From assembly GCF_022483985.1 (NCBI RefSeq), contig NZ_JAKVME010000002.1:310001-374000 (forward strand): a stretch of 64,000 bases of DNA. Direction: 5' to 3'. Below are positions 35,879 through 43,828 of the stretch, in pieces. The position numbers and the translations under genes are program-made. The notes beneath the pieces are model-generated. The model did not search any database. It had not been told where the DNA came from and saw nothing but the letters and a program-made list of their open reading frames with translations. Position 1 is the stretch's first letter, and each line of letters starts with the position of its first letter. The stretch comes from Acetobacter sp. (GTDB taxonomy: Bacteria > Pseudomonadota > Alphaproteobacteria > Acetobacterales > Acetobacteraceae).

Positions 35879-36853
35879 ATGCGTATTATATGGCTGGCAG
35901 CAATGGGAGCAATTGTGTTACCTCAGCAGGTGTCAGCTGCGAGCTTCAATTGCGCTTCAGCCTCTGCACCAAAAGATAAATTTATCTGCCAGACACCAGA
36001 ATTGTCCGCAATCGATGATCAGCTTGCTCATGTTTACAAGCAGAAATTAGAGAGTTTAAGCCCTTATGGTGCGGATTTACTACGGAAATCCGAACGAAAC
36101 TGGTTGCGATATGTAGAGATCGTTTGTCCGATTACTCCCCCTTCAGAAAACAACTCTCGTGCAGATCAGGTCAATTGTCTAAAGCAGGTCTATCAGGACC
36201 GATTGCACGGCCTTGATGCAGTCGCAAGAAAAATCGGGCCTTTCCTGTTCAACCAGATCGATTCATTCGCTGCAGAGCCATATAGTAGCTGGGACAATGT
36301 TCCGAAATTATACGTCCAACATCTCTCTTATCCTCAAATTGACGGCCCAAAATCGGCCAATACAATCACTTGGAACAAGATTTTCGACAAAGGCCAAGTC
36401 TGCACAGATACCGAATGTGATGGTGACAAAGATATTAGTTATGACGTCAGTTATGTGAATGATCACGTCATAAGTGTTGCATGGTCTGATTACACGTACT
36501 CCGACGGTGCTGCGCACGGCTTTTTCTCGTCTGGAAGTGACAATCGCGTTTGGGACCAAGGCTTGCGAGAGTTGACTCCGGCTGACGTTTTCGCAACTGG
36601 ATGGCAAGCAAAATTACAGCAGCTTTTTTGGGATGCCTTGCTCAAAAAAAGCTGGAAGCCGAGCGACGATAAAGTAAAGCGCGCGGTTTTGGCTACAGTG
36701 ATTGAACCGAAGAAATGGTCATTCACAAATGATGGTTTGAGTGTATCATTTGGTGCTTATGAAGCCGGGTGTTACGCGTGCAATCCCGGCACTACAACAG
36801 TACGCTGGAGCAATCTGAGACCGCTTCTCACTGAGAGTTCTTTGTTGCCTTAG
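35879..36853 (+). CDS. secreted LprI/DUF1311-like protein with DUF3298-type C-terminal domain
   Basis: The 324-residue protein has a signal peptide (IIWLAAMGAIVLPQQVSA, ending at about residue 22). An LprI-like domain follows (FNCASASAPKDKFICQTPEL, then a conserved helix AIDDQLAHVYKQKLESL and SERNWLRYVEIVC, about 23-120) with paired cysteines. The C-terminal half contains YDVSYVNDHVISVAWSDYTY and a GAAHGFF segment with LRELTPADVF, which is the DUF3298 (RsiV-like) pattern. LprI-type domains include lysozyme inhibitors; DUF3298 domains can bind lysozyme too. Its GC content is visibly lower than neighbouring genes, suggesting later acquisition. Confidence 0.7.
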   Translation: MRIIWLAAMGAIVLPQQVSAASFNCASASAPKDKFICQTPELSAIDDQLAHVYKQKLESLSPYGADLLRKSERNWLRYVEIVCPITPPSENNSRADQVNCLKQVYQDRLHGLDAVARKIGPFLFNQIDSFAAEPYSSWDNVPKLYVQHLSYPQIDGPKSANTITWNKIFDKGQVCTDTECDGDKDISYDVSYVNDHVISVAWSDYTYSDGAAHGFFSSGSDNRVWDQGLRELTPADVFATGWQAKLQQLFWDALLKKSWKPSDDKVKRAVLATVIEPKKWSFTNDGLSVSFGAYEAGCYACNPGTTTVRWSNLRPLLTESSLLP

Positions 36854-37075
36854 TTGTTTCTTAATAATTCATCAAATCTGTGTGGGTCCATTGCTTTTCG
36901 ATGGCATATTTATAGTGGTGACCATAATGGCATAATTGAATGACCGTATTTTCTCGCAGTCATCGTATTCCATCGTTTAAATGAATGACTGCTTTTTTTA
37001 ATATTTTATTTGACAGCGGACAACTTTCCTTACTCATTTAGTAGAGCCGCCTCATCCAAAATTACTACAACAATC
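36854..37075. other. AT-rich gene-free spacer
   Basis: About 220 bases of AT-rich sequence between the LprI-like gene and the leuA terminator hold no recognisable gene, repeat or RNA structure. Confidence 0.5.
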
Positions 37076-37108
37076 AAAAAAAGCCGCCCCACAGCAGGAC
37101 GGCTTCAC
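37076..37108 (-). terminator. intrinsic terminator after leuA
   Basis: Read on the minus strand, AAGCCGTCC and GGGCGGCTT enclose a short loop and are followed by a run of seven T. It lies 25 bases past the leuA stop. Confidence 0.85.
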
Positions 37109-37132
37109 AACTTATAACAAAAGAAGCAGGCT

Positions 37133-38707
37133 TTACTCAGCCAGCAAGGATTCCGGCTCGCTTCTGGTCCGCTTGACCAGCAGCTTGTTCAGAGCGTGGA
37201 TGTAGGAACGGACAGCGGAAACAACCGTGTCAGCGTCAGCCCCCTGACCATCGACCATCTTGCCGTCTTCCTCCAGACGGACGGTTGTGCGGGCCTGCGC
37301 ATCCGTGCCTTCCGTGACAGCGCCGACGGAGAACAGGGCCAGACGCGCATCGTGCGGGAAGGCGCTGCGGATGGCGTTGAAGGCCGCATCGACCGGACCG
37401 TTGCCGTTGGCCGTCGTTTCCACAGCCTCGCCGTCGATTTCCAGAACCAGAGTGGCTTCGGCGGCGCGCTGTGAGCCGGAGGACACATCCAGTGACAGGA
37501 AACGGATGCGGGCATGATCGCGGACTTCATCGTCAACCAGCGCGATGATGTCCTCGTCGTAGACAACCTTCTTGCTGTCAGCCAGATCCTTGAAGCGCTG
37601 GAACGCCTCGTTCATCTTTTCGTCGCTGACCGTGTAGCCCAGCGCCACCAGCTTGTCGCGGAACGCCGCGCGACCGGAATGCTTGCCCAGCACCAGCGAG
37701 GTCTTGGACCAGCCGACGCTTTCCGGCGTCATGATCTCGTAGGTTGCGGCGTTCTTCAGCACGCCATCCTGATGGATGCCGCTTTCATGCGCGAAGGCGT
37801 TGCGTCCGACGATGGCCTTGTTCGGCTGAACGTCAAAGCCTGTTGTCGTGGACAGCATCTTTGACAGCTTCAGCAGCTTCGTCGTCTCGATGCGGTTGGT
37901 GTAGGGATACTGGTCGTGACGGGTGCGGATCGCCATGACGATCTCTTCCAGCGCCGCGTTGCCCGCGCGTTCGCCGATGCCATTGATCGTGCATTCGATC
38001 TGGCGTGCGCCACCGCGCAGGGAAGCCAGCGTGTTGGCGACGCCCAGTCCCAGATCGTTATGATTATGCGCCGAGAAGATCACCTGATCCGCACCCGGCA
38101 CACGCTCCTTCAGCATGGAGAAAATGCGCTCCATATCCTCTGGCGTAGCGTAACCGACCGTGTCGGGGATGTTGATGGTCGTAGCGCCGGCCTTGATCGC
38201 GGCTTCAACGCAGCGACACAGGAAATCCGGCTCGGTGCGGGAGCCGTCTTCCGCCGACCATTCCACGTCATTCGTCAGGTTGCGGGCGGCTTTGTTGCCG
38301 GTGGTGATGATTTCCAGAACCGTCTCCGGCTCCATCCGCAGCTTGTATTTCATGTGCAGCGGGGAGGTGGAGATGAAGTTGTGGATACGGCCGCGTTCGG
38401 CGTGCCGGATGGCGTCGCCTGCTGCCTGAATGTCGTTCTTGCCGCCGGAACGGGCCAGAGCGCAGACAACCGAACTCTTCACGACGCGGGCGATTTCGGC
38501 GACGGACTGGAAGTCCCCCTTGGAGGCGACAGGGAAACCTGCCTCGATCACATCGACGCCGAGATCGGCCAGTGCTGCGGCCATCCGCAGTTTTTCTTCC
38601 AGATTCATGGAGAAGCCGGGCGACTGTTCGCCGTCACGCAGCGTTGTGTCGAAGATGAAAACGCGGTCGTCGGTGACGCGGCCGAAGGAAGGATGGTCGA
38701 AGGTCAT
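37133..38707 (-). CDS. leuA: 2-isopropylmalate synthase
   Basis: This 524-residue enzyme condenses 2-oxoisovalerate with acetyl-CoA in the first step of leucine synthesis. The TIM-barrel catalytic part starts [20 protein letters not shown] (about 17-36) and has [16 protein letters not shown]-type metal/substrate motif (here [13 protein letters not shown]) and [17 protein letters not shown]. The C-terminal 120 residues are the allosteric leucine-binding domain, with [11 protein letters not shown] and [15 protein letters not shown] is present just upstream of the ATG. A leucine-rich leader peptide is encoded 115 bases upstream, implying attenuation control. Confidence 0.95.
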   Translation of the reverse strand: MTFDHPSFGRVTDDRVFIFDTTLRDGEQSPGFSMNLEEKLRMAAALADLGVDVIEAGFPVASKGDFQSVAEIARVVKSSVVCALARSGGKNDIQAAGDAIRHAERGRIHNFISTSPLHMKYKLRMEPETVLEIITTGNKAARNLTNDVEWSAEDGSRTEPDFLCRCVEAAIKAGATTINIPDTVGYATPEDMERIFSMLKERVPGADQVIFSAHNHNDLGLGVANTLASLRGGARQIECTINGIGERAGNAALEEIVMAIRTRHDQYPYTNRIETTKLLKLSKMLSTTTGFDVQPNKAIVGRNAFAHESGIHQDGVLKNAATYEIMTPESVGWSKTSLVLGKHSGRAAFRDKLVALGYTVSDEKMNEAFQRFKDLADSKKVVYDEDIIALVDDEVRDHARIRFLSLDVSSGSQRAAEATLVLEIDGEAVETTANGNGPVDAAFNAIRSAFPHDARLALFSVGAVTEGTDAQARTTVRLEEDGKMVDGQGADADTVVSAVRSYIHALNKLLVKRTRSEPESLLAE

Positions 38708-38821
38708 GAAAGCCTCGGAATGACGTGTCTTGGTCCCTGTTTCGCCCTTTCTAGGCGCGAAACGCTCTGCTGACGATATCCCCTAAGCGTTATCGGCACG
38801 CATACATGCCGATGGGCGCGC

Positions 38822-38920
38822 TCAGGGGCGGATAAGTCGAAGGAGAAGCTGGGAGAGGCCGCGCGCGGTCGTGGCGCTGATGCGCTTCATCGACTCGGAA
38901 CGGGCGGCGGCAATAGTCAT
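38822..38920 (-). promoter_or_regulatory. leuA leader peptide ORF (attenuator)
   Basis: Upstream of leuA on the same strand an ATG opens 32 codons ending ARGLSQLLLRLIRP: five leucine codons among eight (CTC TCC CAG CTT CTC CTT CGA CTT) just before the stop. This is the pattern of amino-acid biosynthetic leader peptides, where stalling at Leu codons under starvation changes downstream RNA folding. A longer in-frame start exists at 38932. After the stop the RNA can form ATCGGCA/TGCCGAT (at 38791-38814) and GTTTCG/CGAAAC stems. No T-run terminator follows, so control may be by ribosome access or Rho. Confidence 0.65.
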
Positions 38921-38932
38921 ATGTGGGACCAT

Positions 38933-39119
38933 ACAGATTTAAGAAAGCAATGCAAGCAGGAGAAAGAGTTGGCAGCGGGAGATCGCGGCGGGACAGGAGG
39001 GCGAATGAAATCGGCGTGATCTCGATAAACTTAATTTGTAAATAGGATATATTTGTTTTTCGTTGAAATGGAGGGCGGCGTGTGACATTGTTCGTTTGTC
39101 GGATAAAAATAATAAGAAA
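38933..39119. other. spacer between the leu leader and the Rieske terminator
   Basis: Nearly 190 bases hold the leuA promoter region (minus strand) and a short AT-rich patch (AAACTTAATTTGTAAATAGG). No gene was recognised. Confidence 0.4.
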
Positions 39120-39148
39120 TGGCGGCGACCTTCGGGTCGCCGTTTCTG
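39120..39148 (-). terminator. intrinsic terminator after the Rieske gene
   Basis: On the minus strand ACGGCGACC, a CGAA tetraloop and GGTCGCCG form a stable stem followed by a T-rich tail. It belongs to the Rieske gene ending at 39190. Confidence 0.75.
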
Positions 39149-39189
39149 TTTCCGCAGGTCGCCTGAACGGGCGGTCCGGCAACCGACAG

Positions 39190-39723
39190 TCAGTCGGCCC
39201 GGCTTGCATGTCCTCCCACCTTTGCTGAGAAACCACCTGCCAGTCGCAGATGGCCGTCCACAACCGCGATCGCTGCGAATGGAAGAGGGAGAGGCGCAGG
39301 CCCGCCGACAACCGCGCCGTCATGTTCCACATCATAGACCGATCCATGACAGGGGCAGGTCAGGCGATGGGTTTTGCTGTCCCAGTCGGACACAAGGCAT
39401 CCGGCATGCTGGCAGATGACGGAATAACCCCGGAAGCCTGCTTGTGTTCGCACCACCCAAAGGCGGTTGTACGGTGTTTCCATGCGAGGCTGGTGTGTCT
39501 GCGCGGAAACCGGCCAGCACATGATGGCGGTGTCGCCGTTTCTGATCTGGCTTTCAGTCAGGAGAGCGCTGTCCTTTCCTTGTGCAGGCATGAGAAAGTC
39601 GCCGACGGCGAGGGAAGGAGCATGGCCACGAGCATGGGAAGGAAGAGAGGCCAGACAGCACAAACTGGCCGCACCGGCTGCGAGCTGTCTTCTGGAAAGG
39701 GGAGAGGAGGTCTCTGATTGCAT
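39190..39723 (-). CDS. Tat-exported Rieske [2Fe-2S] protein
   Basis: The 177-residue protein starts with a twin-arginine signal (PLSRRQLAAGAASLCCLASL). The Rieske fold follows, with box I CQHAGC (C104, H106, C109) and box II CPCHGSVYD (C123, C125, H126), giving two Cys and two His ligands for the cluster plus the disulphide pair. GGPAPLPLPF is the usual 'proline loop'. It is not beside cytochrome b or c1 genes, so it is not the canonical bc1 Rieske. It is more likely a stand-alone periplasmic electron-transfer protein or the small subunit of an oxidoreductase such as an arsenite-oxidase-type enzyme; the partner is unknown. Confidence 0.85.
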   Translation of the reverse strand: MQSETSSPLSRRQLAAGAASLCCLASLPSHARGHAPSLAVGDFLMPAQGKDSALLTESQIRNGDTAIMCWPVSAQTHQPRMETPYNRLWVVRTQAGFRGYSVICQHAGCLVSDWDSKTHRLTCPCHGSVYDVEHDGAVVGGPAPLPLPFAAIAVVDGHLRLAGGFSAKVGGHASRAD

Positions 39724-39946
39724 CCTGCTGGAGTCATCTCTTCTGAATGGGTTTAGAACACACCATGTCCGAAGTGACAGGCAGGTGGTTTGAAGCTCCT
39801 GTTAAATTTCATGGTGGTGGCTGACCGTGTGTATTGGTCGCCGGTGGAAAGAATGGCGGCTTGGGCGATCAGGTGTTCTGCCGGACCGTCGATCAGGGTA
39901 TCTCGTCTGACGGGCCTTTTGCTTCATGAACGGAGGAGTTCGACAC

Positions 39947-40288
39947 GTGCCAGAGAAGACAATTCAGCCGACGGCGGTTTTCAAGGAAAACCTTCAGAAA
40001 CTGCCCTCAATCGAAGGCGTGCAGCGTATTGACCTGATCAATGGCGACGGGACGGTGGTCGCCACCATTGAAAATCAGCCGGGCAAGCAGGGATCTCTGG
40101 CCCTTTACCAGTATCTCGATCAGGTTTTCGGCATGCTGGACAAGGCAGCCGCCGAGCATGGTCTGGCCGTGTTCGGTGAACACACTCTGGACGCCCGCGC
40201 TCGTCCCGGAGCGCACCCGAATATTGACCGGTTGCTCGGCATCGTCGCGGGCGAAGCGCCACTCAGGATCGACATCGTTGCGGCATAA
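39947..40288 (+). CDS. DUF2322 family protein
   Basis: Read from GTG 39947 (GGAGGAG nine bases upstream) the product has 113 residues. An ATG seven codons earlier lacks a ribosome site. The sequence FKENLQKLPSIEGVQRIDLI, then ENQPGKQGSLALYQYL and GLAVFGEHTLDARARPGAHP followed by NIDRLL is the DUF2322 pattern. The family is small, cytosolic and of unknown function, found in Beta- and Alphaproteobacteria. It is a single-gene unit, convergent with the antiporter. Confidence 0.6.
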   Translation: MPEKTIQPTAVFKENLQKLPSIEGVQRIDLINGDGTVVATIENQPGKQGSLALYQYLDQVFGMLDKAAAEHGLAVFGEHTLDARARPGAHPNIDRLLGIVAGEAPLRIDIVAA

Positions 40289-40418
40289 AGGCTGAGGGTG
40301 ACAGATGCCGCAACGTTTCGGGAAAGGAGCGTCGCGGCACATCCCTAAATCGAAAACGGCCTCAAGCGGGGCACTTGTGGGACACGGCGAGTGTCTCCTG
40401 CTTTCCCACCCTCCTGCC

Positions 40419-41666
40419 TTACTTCGCCGGATAAAACCGGCGCACGACCCGCTCCATGGTCAGGCCCTGCACAATGATCGTGAAGACGACCACCCCGTAG
40501 CAGACAGGCAGGATCAGATTGCGCAGCTCGCCTTCCGGCAGGCCGAGCGCAAGAGAGAGGGAGATGCCGCCCCGCAGTCCACCCCATGTCAGGATGCCCA
40601 GCAGCCTTCCCTTGTCCCAGTTTCTGATATGCAGCGGCAGTGTCGAGAGAAAGACGCTCAGACCCCGGCCGCAGATGGACAGGGGAACAATGACCAGCAT
40701 GGCGGCCAGTGACGACAGATGCAGCGGGACTTCAAGAATCTGGAAACCGATCAGCAGGAACAGCAGCACGTTCAGCACTTCATCGATCAGCGACCAGGCG
40801 ATGTTCAACTCCTTGCGGGAGTGTTCGCCGAAAATGGACTGGCTGTAGCGCGTGCTGAGACAAAGTCCGGCGGTGACCACGGCAACCGCGCCGGACATGC
40901 CGAAACAGGTGGCGACGCTGTATGTGCCGGTGGCCAGCGCGAGGGAGGCGATCAACTGGGTATGGGCATCCCGGCTGGCGCGCAGGAGAAACAGCGTCAG
41001 CCAGCCCGTGGCCAGACCCAGAAGACCGCCGCCGAAGGCCTCCCAGAGGAAACCTTCGGCAATCTGGGCAGACGTCACATGGCTGGCGTCCCCGACGGCG
41101 AGGCCGATGGTCACGCCGAAAATGACGATGCTGATACCATCATTGAACAGGCTCTCACCGGCAAAAATCGCCTGAATGTCCTGCGGCAGACCCAGACGGC
41201 GCAACATGCCGATGACGGAGACCGGATCGGTCGGCGCGAGGATCGCTCCCAGAACCACACACCATGAGAAGGGGGCGGCAACCCCCAGAAGCGGGAAAAT
41301 CAGCCACGCCGCACCGGCCAGCAGCAGAACCGCAAGAATCGTTCCCAGAACCGCCAGCGCCGTCACGGATTTCAGTTTCGAGCGAAAGCAGCCGAGATCG
41401 ACACCCAGCGCGCCTGCGAACAGCAGCAGTGACAGCGCGCCGTTCAGCAGGGCTTCCGGCAGATTGATGGTTCCCAGAACCGCGTGGGCGAACAGGCGGG
41501 GATCGTAGGCCGGGCAAAGCAGGCCGGTTGCGATAATCAGCAGGGAGGCCGCAATCGAGAGCAGCATGACGCCGATTGTCATCGGCAGCCGGAGCCAGCG
41601 ATCATTCAGGATGCAGAAGACCGCGGACAGGGTCAGGAGAAGCGCCAGAAGACCGAGAGTATTCAT
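40419..41666 (-). CDS. CPA1-family Na+(K+)/H+ antiporter
   Basis: The 415-residue membrane protein has about 12 hydrophobic segments. The CPA1 ion-translocation motifs are APTDPVSVIGML and GESLFNDGISIVIFG, the latter with the Asn-Asp pair essential in NhaP-type exchangers. There is no large C-terminal cytoplasmic domain. ATG 41666 starts directly at the first membrane helix (LGLLALLLTLSAVFCIL); the longer frame has an unrelated 22-residue lead. Such exchangers regulate internal pH, which fits an acid-producing bacterium. Confidence 0.87.
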   Translation of the reverse strand: MNTLGLLALLLTLSAVFCILNDRWLRLPMTIGVMLLSIAASLLIIATGLLCPAYDPRLFAHAVLGTINLPEALLNGALSLLLFAGALGVDLGCFRSKLKSVTALAVLGTILAVLLLAGAAWLIFPLLGVAAPFSWCVVLGAILAPTDPVSVIGMLRRLGLPQDIQAIFAGESLFNDGISIVIFGVTIGLAVGDASHVTSAQIAEGFLWEAFGGGLLGLATGWLTLFLLRASRDAHTQLIASLALATGTYSVATCFGMSGAVAVVTAGLCLSTRYSQSIFGEHSRKELNIAWSLIDEVLNVLLFLLIGFQILEVPLHLSSLAAMLVIVPLSICGRGLSVFLSTLPLHIRNWDKGRLLGILTWGGLRGGISLSLALGLPEGELRNLILPVCYGVVVFTIIVQGLTMERVVRRFYPAK

Positions 41667-41756
41667 ATCTCTCGGTCGCTTTCCGAAGCACTGGATGTCA
41701 AGAATAATGCGCCAGACCGGGCGCTCCGCCATCTTTCGTCACAGAACGGGCGGGTA

Positions 41757-42656
41757 TCAGCCCTCGACAAGTTCCGAGGCGTGATAACCCTGAGCGAACA
41801 GCGCGGCGCGGAGTGTGCCATGTTCGATCCGGTTCACGATTTCCTTCCGCACGACCGGCTTGGCATGAAAGGCGATGCCAAGCCCCGCGGCCCGCAGCAT
41901 GGGCAGATCGTTGGCGCCATCACCAATCGTCAGGGCGGCGCTCAAAGGTGCGCCGGCAGTGGCGGCGATACGGATCAGATGCTGGAGCTTGGCGTCCGGA
42001 CCGAGAATGGGTTCGCCAACGGTGCCGTTCAACGTGTCATCGGTGACATTCAGGATATTGGCATGGTTTTCGGCAAAGCCGCAGGCCGCGCCCACACGGG
42101 CGGTGAACCATGTAAAACCGCCGGACACCAGCGCCGTTGCCGCGCCGTGCGCCTTCATGGTCTGTACCAGCGTGCGTGCGCCCGGATTGATCATCACGTC
42201 GCTCCACGCCTCTTCGAGCAGGGAGGCTGGAAGATCGAGCAGGAGCGCCACGCGGTTACGCAGCGAGGTCTGGAAGTCAATTTCGCCATTCATGGAACGG
42301 CGGGTGACGGCGGCGACTTCCTCGCCGATGCCGGGACGGAGGCGCTCAGCGTGGGCCGCGATATCGTCCAGCGTCTCGTTGGCGACCATGGTGCTGTCCA
42401 TGTCGGCCACGAGAATCTTGCGGCGACGGTTTCCGGTCGTGCTGCTGTACAGCACATCGACGGCGCGATCGGCCAGCGCGAAGCGGATCGCGTCGATCTG
42501 CGCTGGCGTGAGCGGCGCGCAGGCGATATCGACAGCCTCGTCCGGCGAGAGGATGGTCGTCTCGCTCCCCGCAGCCAGAGTGCTGGCCAGCGCGATGTCC
42601 TGCGGCGTGAGGGATGTGGCTTCGCGGTTCGCGACGAGTGTCAGAATAGCGCTCAT
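41757..42656 (-). CDS. serB: phosphoserine phosphatase
   Basis: The 299-residue HAD hydrolase performs the last step of serine synthesis. The N-terminal about 75 residues form an ACT-like regulatory part. The catalytic motifs are VADMDSTMVANETLDDIA (D85 and D87), LVSGGFTWFTARV and the metal-binding TIGDGANDLPMLRAAGL. The ATG at 42656 gives the normal domain start. It is divergent from miaA with only 47 bases between the starts, so the promoters overlap. Confidence 0.93.
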   Translation of the reverse strand: MSAILTLVANREATSLTPQDIALASTLAAGSETTILSPDEAVDIACAPLTPAQIDAIRFALADRAVDVLYSSTTGNRRRKILVADMDSTMVANETLDDIAAHAERLRPGIGEEVAAVTRRSMNGEIDFQTSLRNRVALLLDLPASLLEEAWSDVMINPGARTLVQTMKAHGAATALVSGGFTWFTARVGAACGFAENHANILNVTDDTLNGTVGEPILGPDAKLQHLIRIAATAGAPLSAALTIGDGANDLPMLRAAGLGIAFHAKPVVRKEIVNRIEHGTLRAALFAQGYHASELVEG

Positions 42657-42703
42657 GATGCTGCTGCGTGTGACAGGGTTGATGGCTGGAGGCAAGCGAC
42701 AGG

Positions 42704-43693
42704 ATGATGAAGAAAACGGACAGCGGGCGTTCGGCGCTGATTGTCGCGGGTCCGACATGTTCCGGCAAGTCCGCGCTGGCCCTCGCTCTGGGCGAGCAAC
42801 TCAACGGCACTGTCATCAATGCGGATTCGATGCAGGTCTATCGGGAACTTCGTGTCCTGACGGCCCGTCCGACGCCGGAGGAGGAGGCCCGTCTGCCGCA
42901 CAGGCTCTATGGCGTCAGTCCGGCAGGCGAAGCTCGAAGCGTAGCGTGGTGGCGGCTGGAGGCGCTCGCTGCGATGGAAGAAGCGTGGGCGGAGGGACGG
43001 CTGCCTATCCTCTGCGGCGGCACCGGGATGTATCTGCGCGCCCTGACCAACGGACTGGCTGAGGTTCCGGAGGCCAGCGCTGAGGCCCGTGAAGAGGCGC
43101 GGATGCTCGCGGCTGACCCGGCGGTTTTACATGACCGGCTGATGGCGGTGGACCCGGACACGGCTGGAGGTCTGCGTCCCACTGATCCGCAGCGGCTGGC
43201 CCGCGCATGGGAGGTCTGGCGCAGCACGGGCAAGGGGCTGGCGTGGTGGCGTGTACAGCCCGGTCTTCCCGCTGCGGGCTGCCGGTTCGTGGCCGTTCGT
43301 CTTGACCCGGCGCGGGATGTGCTGCGTGCGGCGATTGCCCGTCGTTTCGGCCTGATGATTGAACTGGGCGCGATTGAGGAAGTGCGTGCGCTGCTGGAAC
43401 AGCATCTCGATCCCGCGCTTCCCGCCATGCGGGCGCACGGCGTGCCGGAGCTTTCGGCCATGCTGCGGGGAGAGATCAGCCTTGCCACGGCGGAGGAGCG
43501 GGCGGTGCTGGCGACAGGCCGTTACACCAAGCGTCAGGCTACATGGTTCAACCATCAGCCTCTCGTCAGTTCGGATCACACGATTATTATCGAAAACAGA
43601 ATCACTATAAATGAGCAACTTTTGAAAAGAAAAATACCGGAAATTATATCTTTCATGCAAAATCAGGTTGACGCTCCGGCGGACGAGGCTTAA
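42704..43693 (+). CDS. miaA: tRNA dimethylallyltransferase
   Basis: MiaA adds the isopentenyl group to A37 of tRNAs that read UNN codons. The 329-residue protein has P-loop VAGPTCSGKSALALALGE (about 15-32), NADSMQVYRELRVLTARPTP (substrate tRNA recognition), PILCGGTGMYLRALTNGL and the family's AIARRFGLMIELGAIEEV and TKRQATWF. Length and motifs are complete. The C-terminal 35 residues are AT-rich and poorly conserved. Confidence 0.92.
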   Translation: MMKKTDSGRSALIVAGPTCSGKSALALALGEQLNGTVINADSMQVYRELRVLTARPTPEEEARLPHRLYGVSPAGEARSVAWWRLEALAAMEEAWAEGRLPILCGGTGMYLRALTNGLAEVPEASAEAREEARMLAADPAVLHDRLMAVDPDTAGGLRPTDPQRLARAWEVWRSTGKGLAWWRVQPGLPAAGCRFVAVRLDPARDVLRAAIARRFGLMIELGAIEEVRALLEQHLDPALPAMRAHGVPELSAMLRGEISLATAEERAVLATGRYTKRQATWFNHQPLVSSDHTIIIENRITINEQLLKRKIPEIISFMQNQVDAPADEA

Positions 43694-43828
43694 ACCACCC
43701 CTCCACCGTCCGGCATTGACGCCGGAGGTCCAGCCCTGCCGATGCGCGAAACGCGGTCGGTTCAACACAGCAAACCCGGGTGAGAACAGGCTCCACGGCA
43801 ACCGGAGCCCACCTTGCGGGAGACGACG

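Noticed and set aside
43694-43828. attenuator leader peptide before ilvB
   Set aside because: A short CCGGC/GCCGG hairpin exists, but no frame with a run of Val, Ile or Leu codons.
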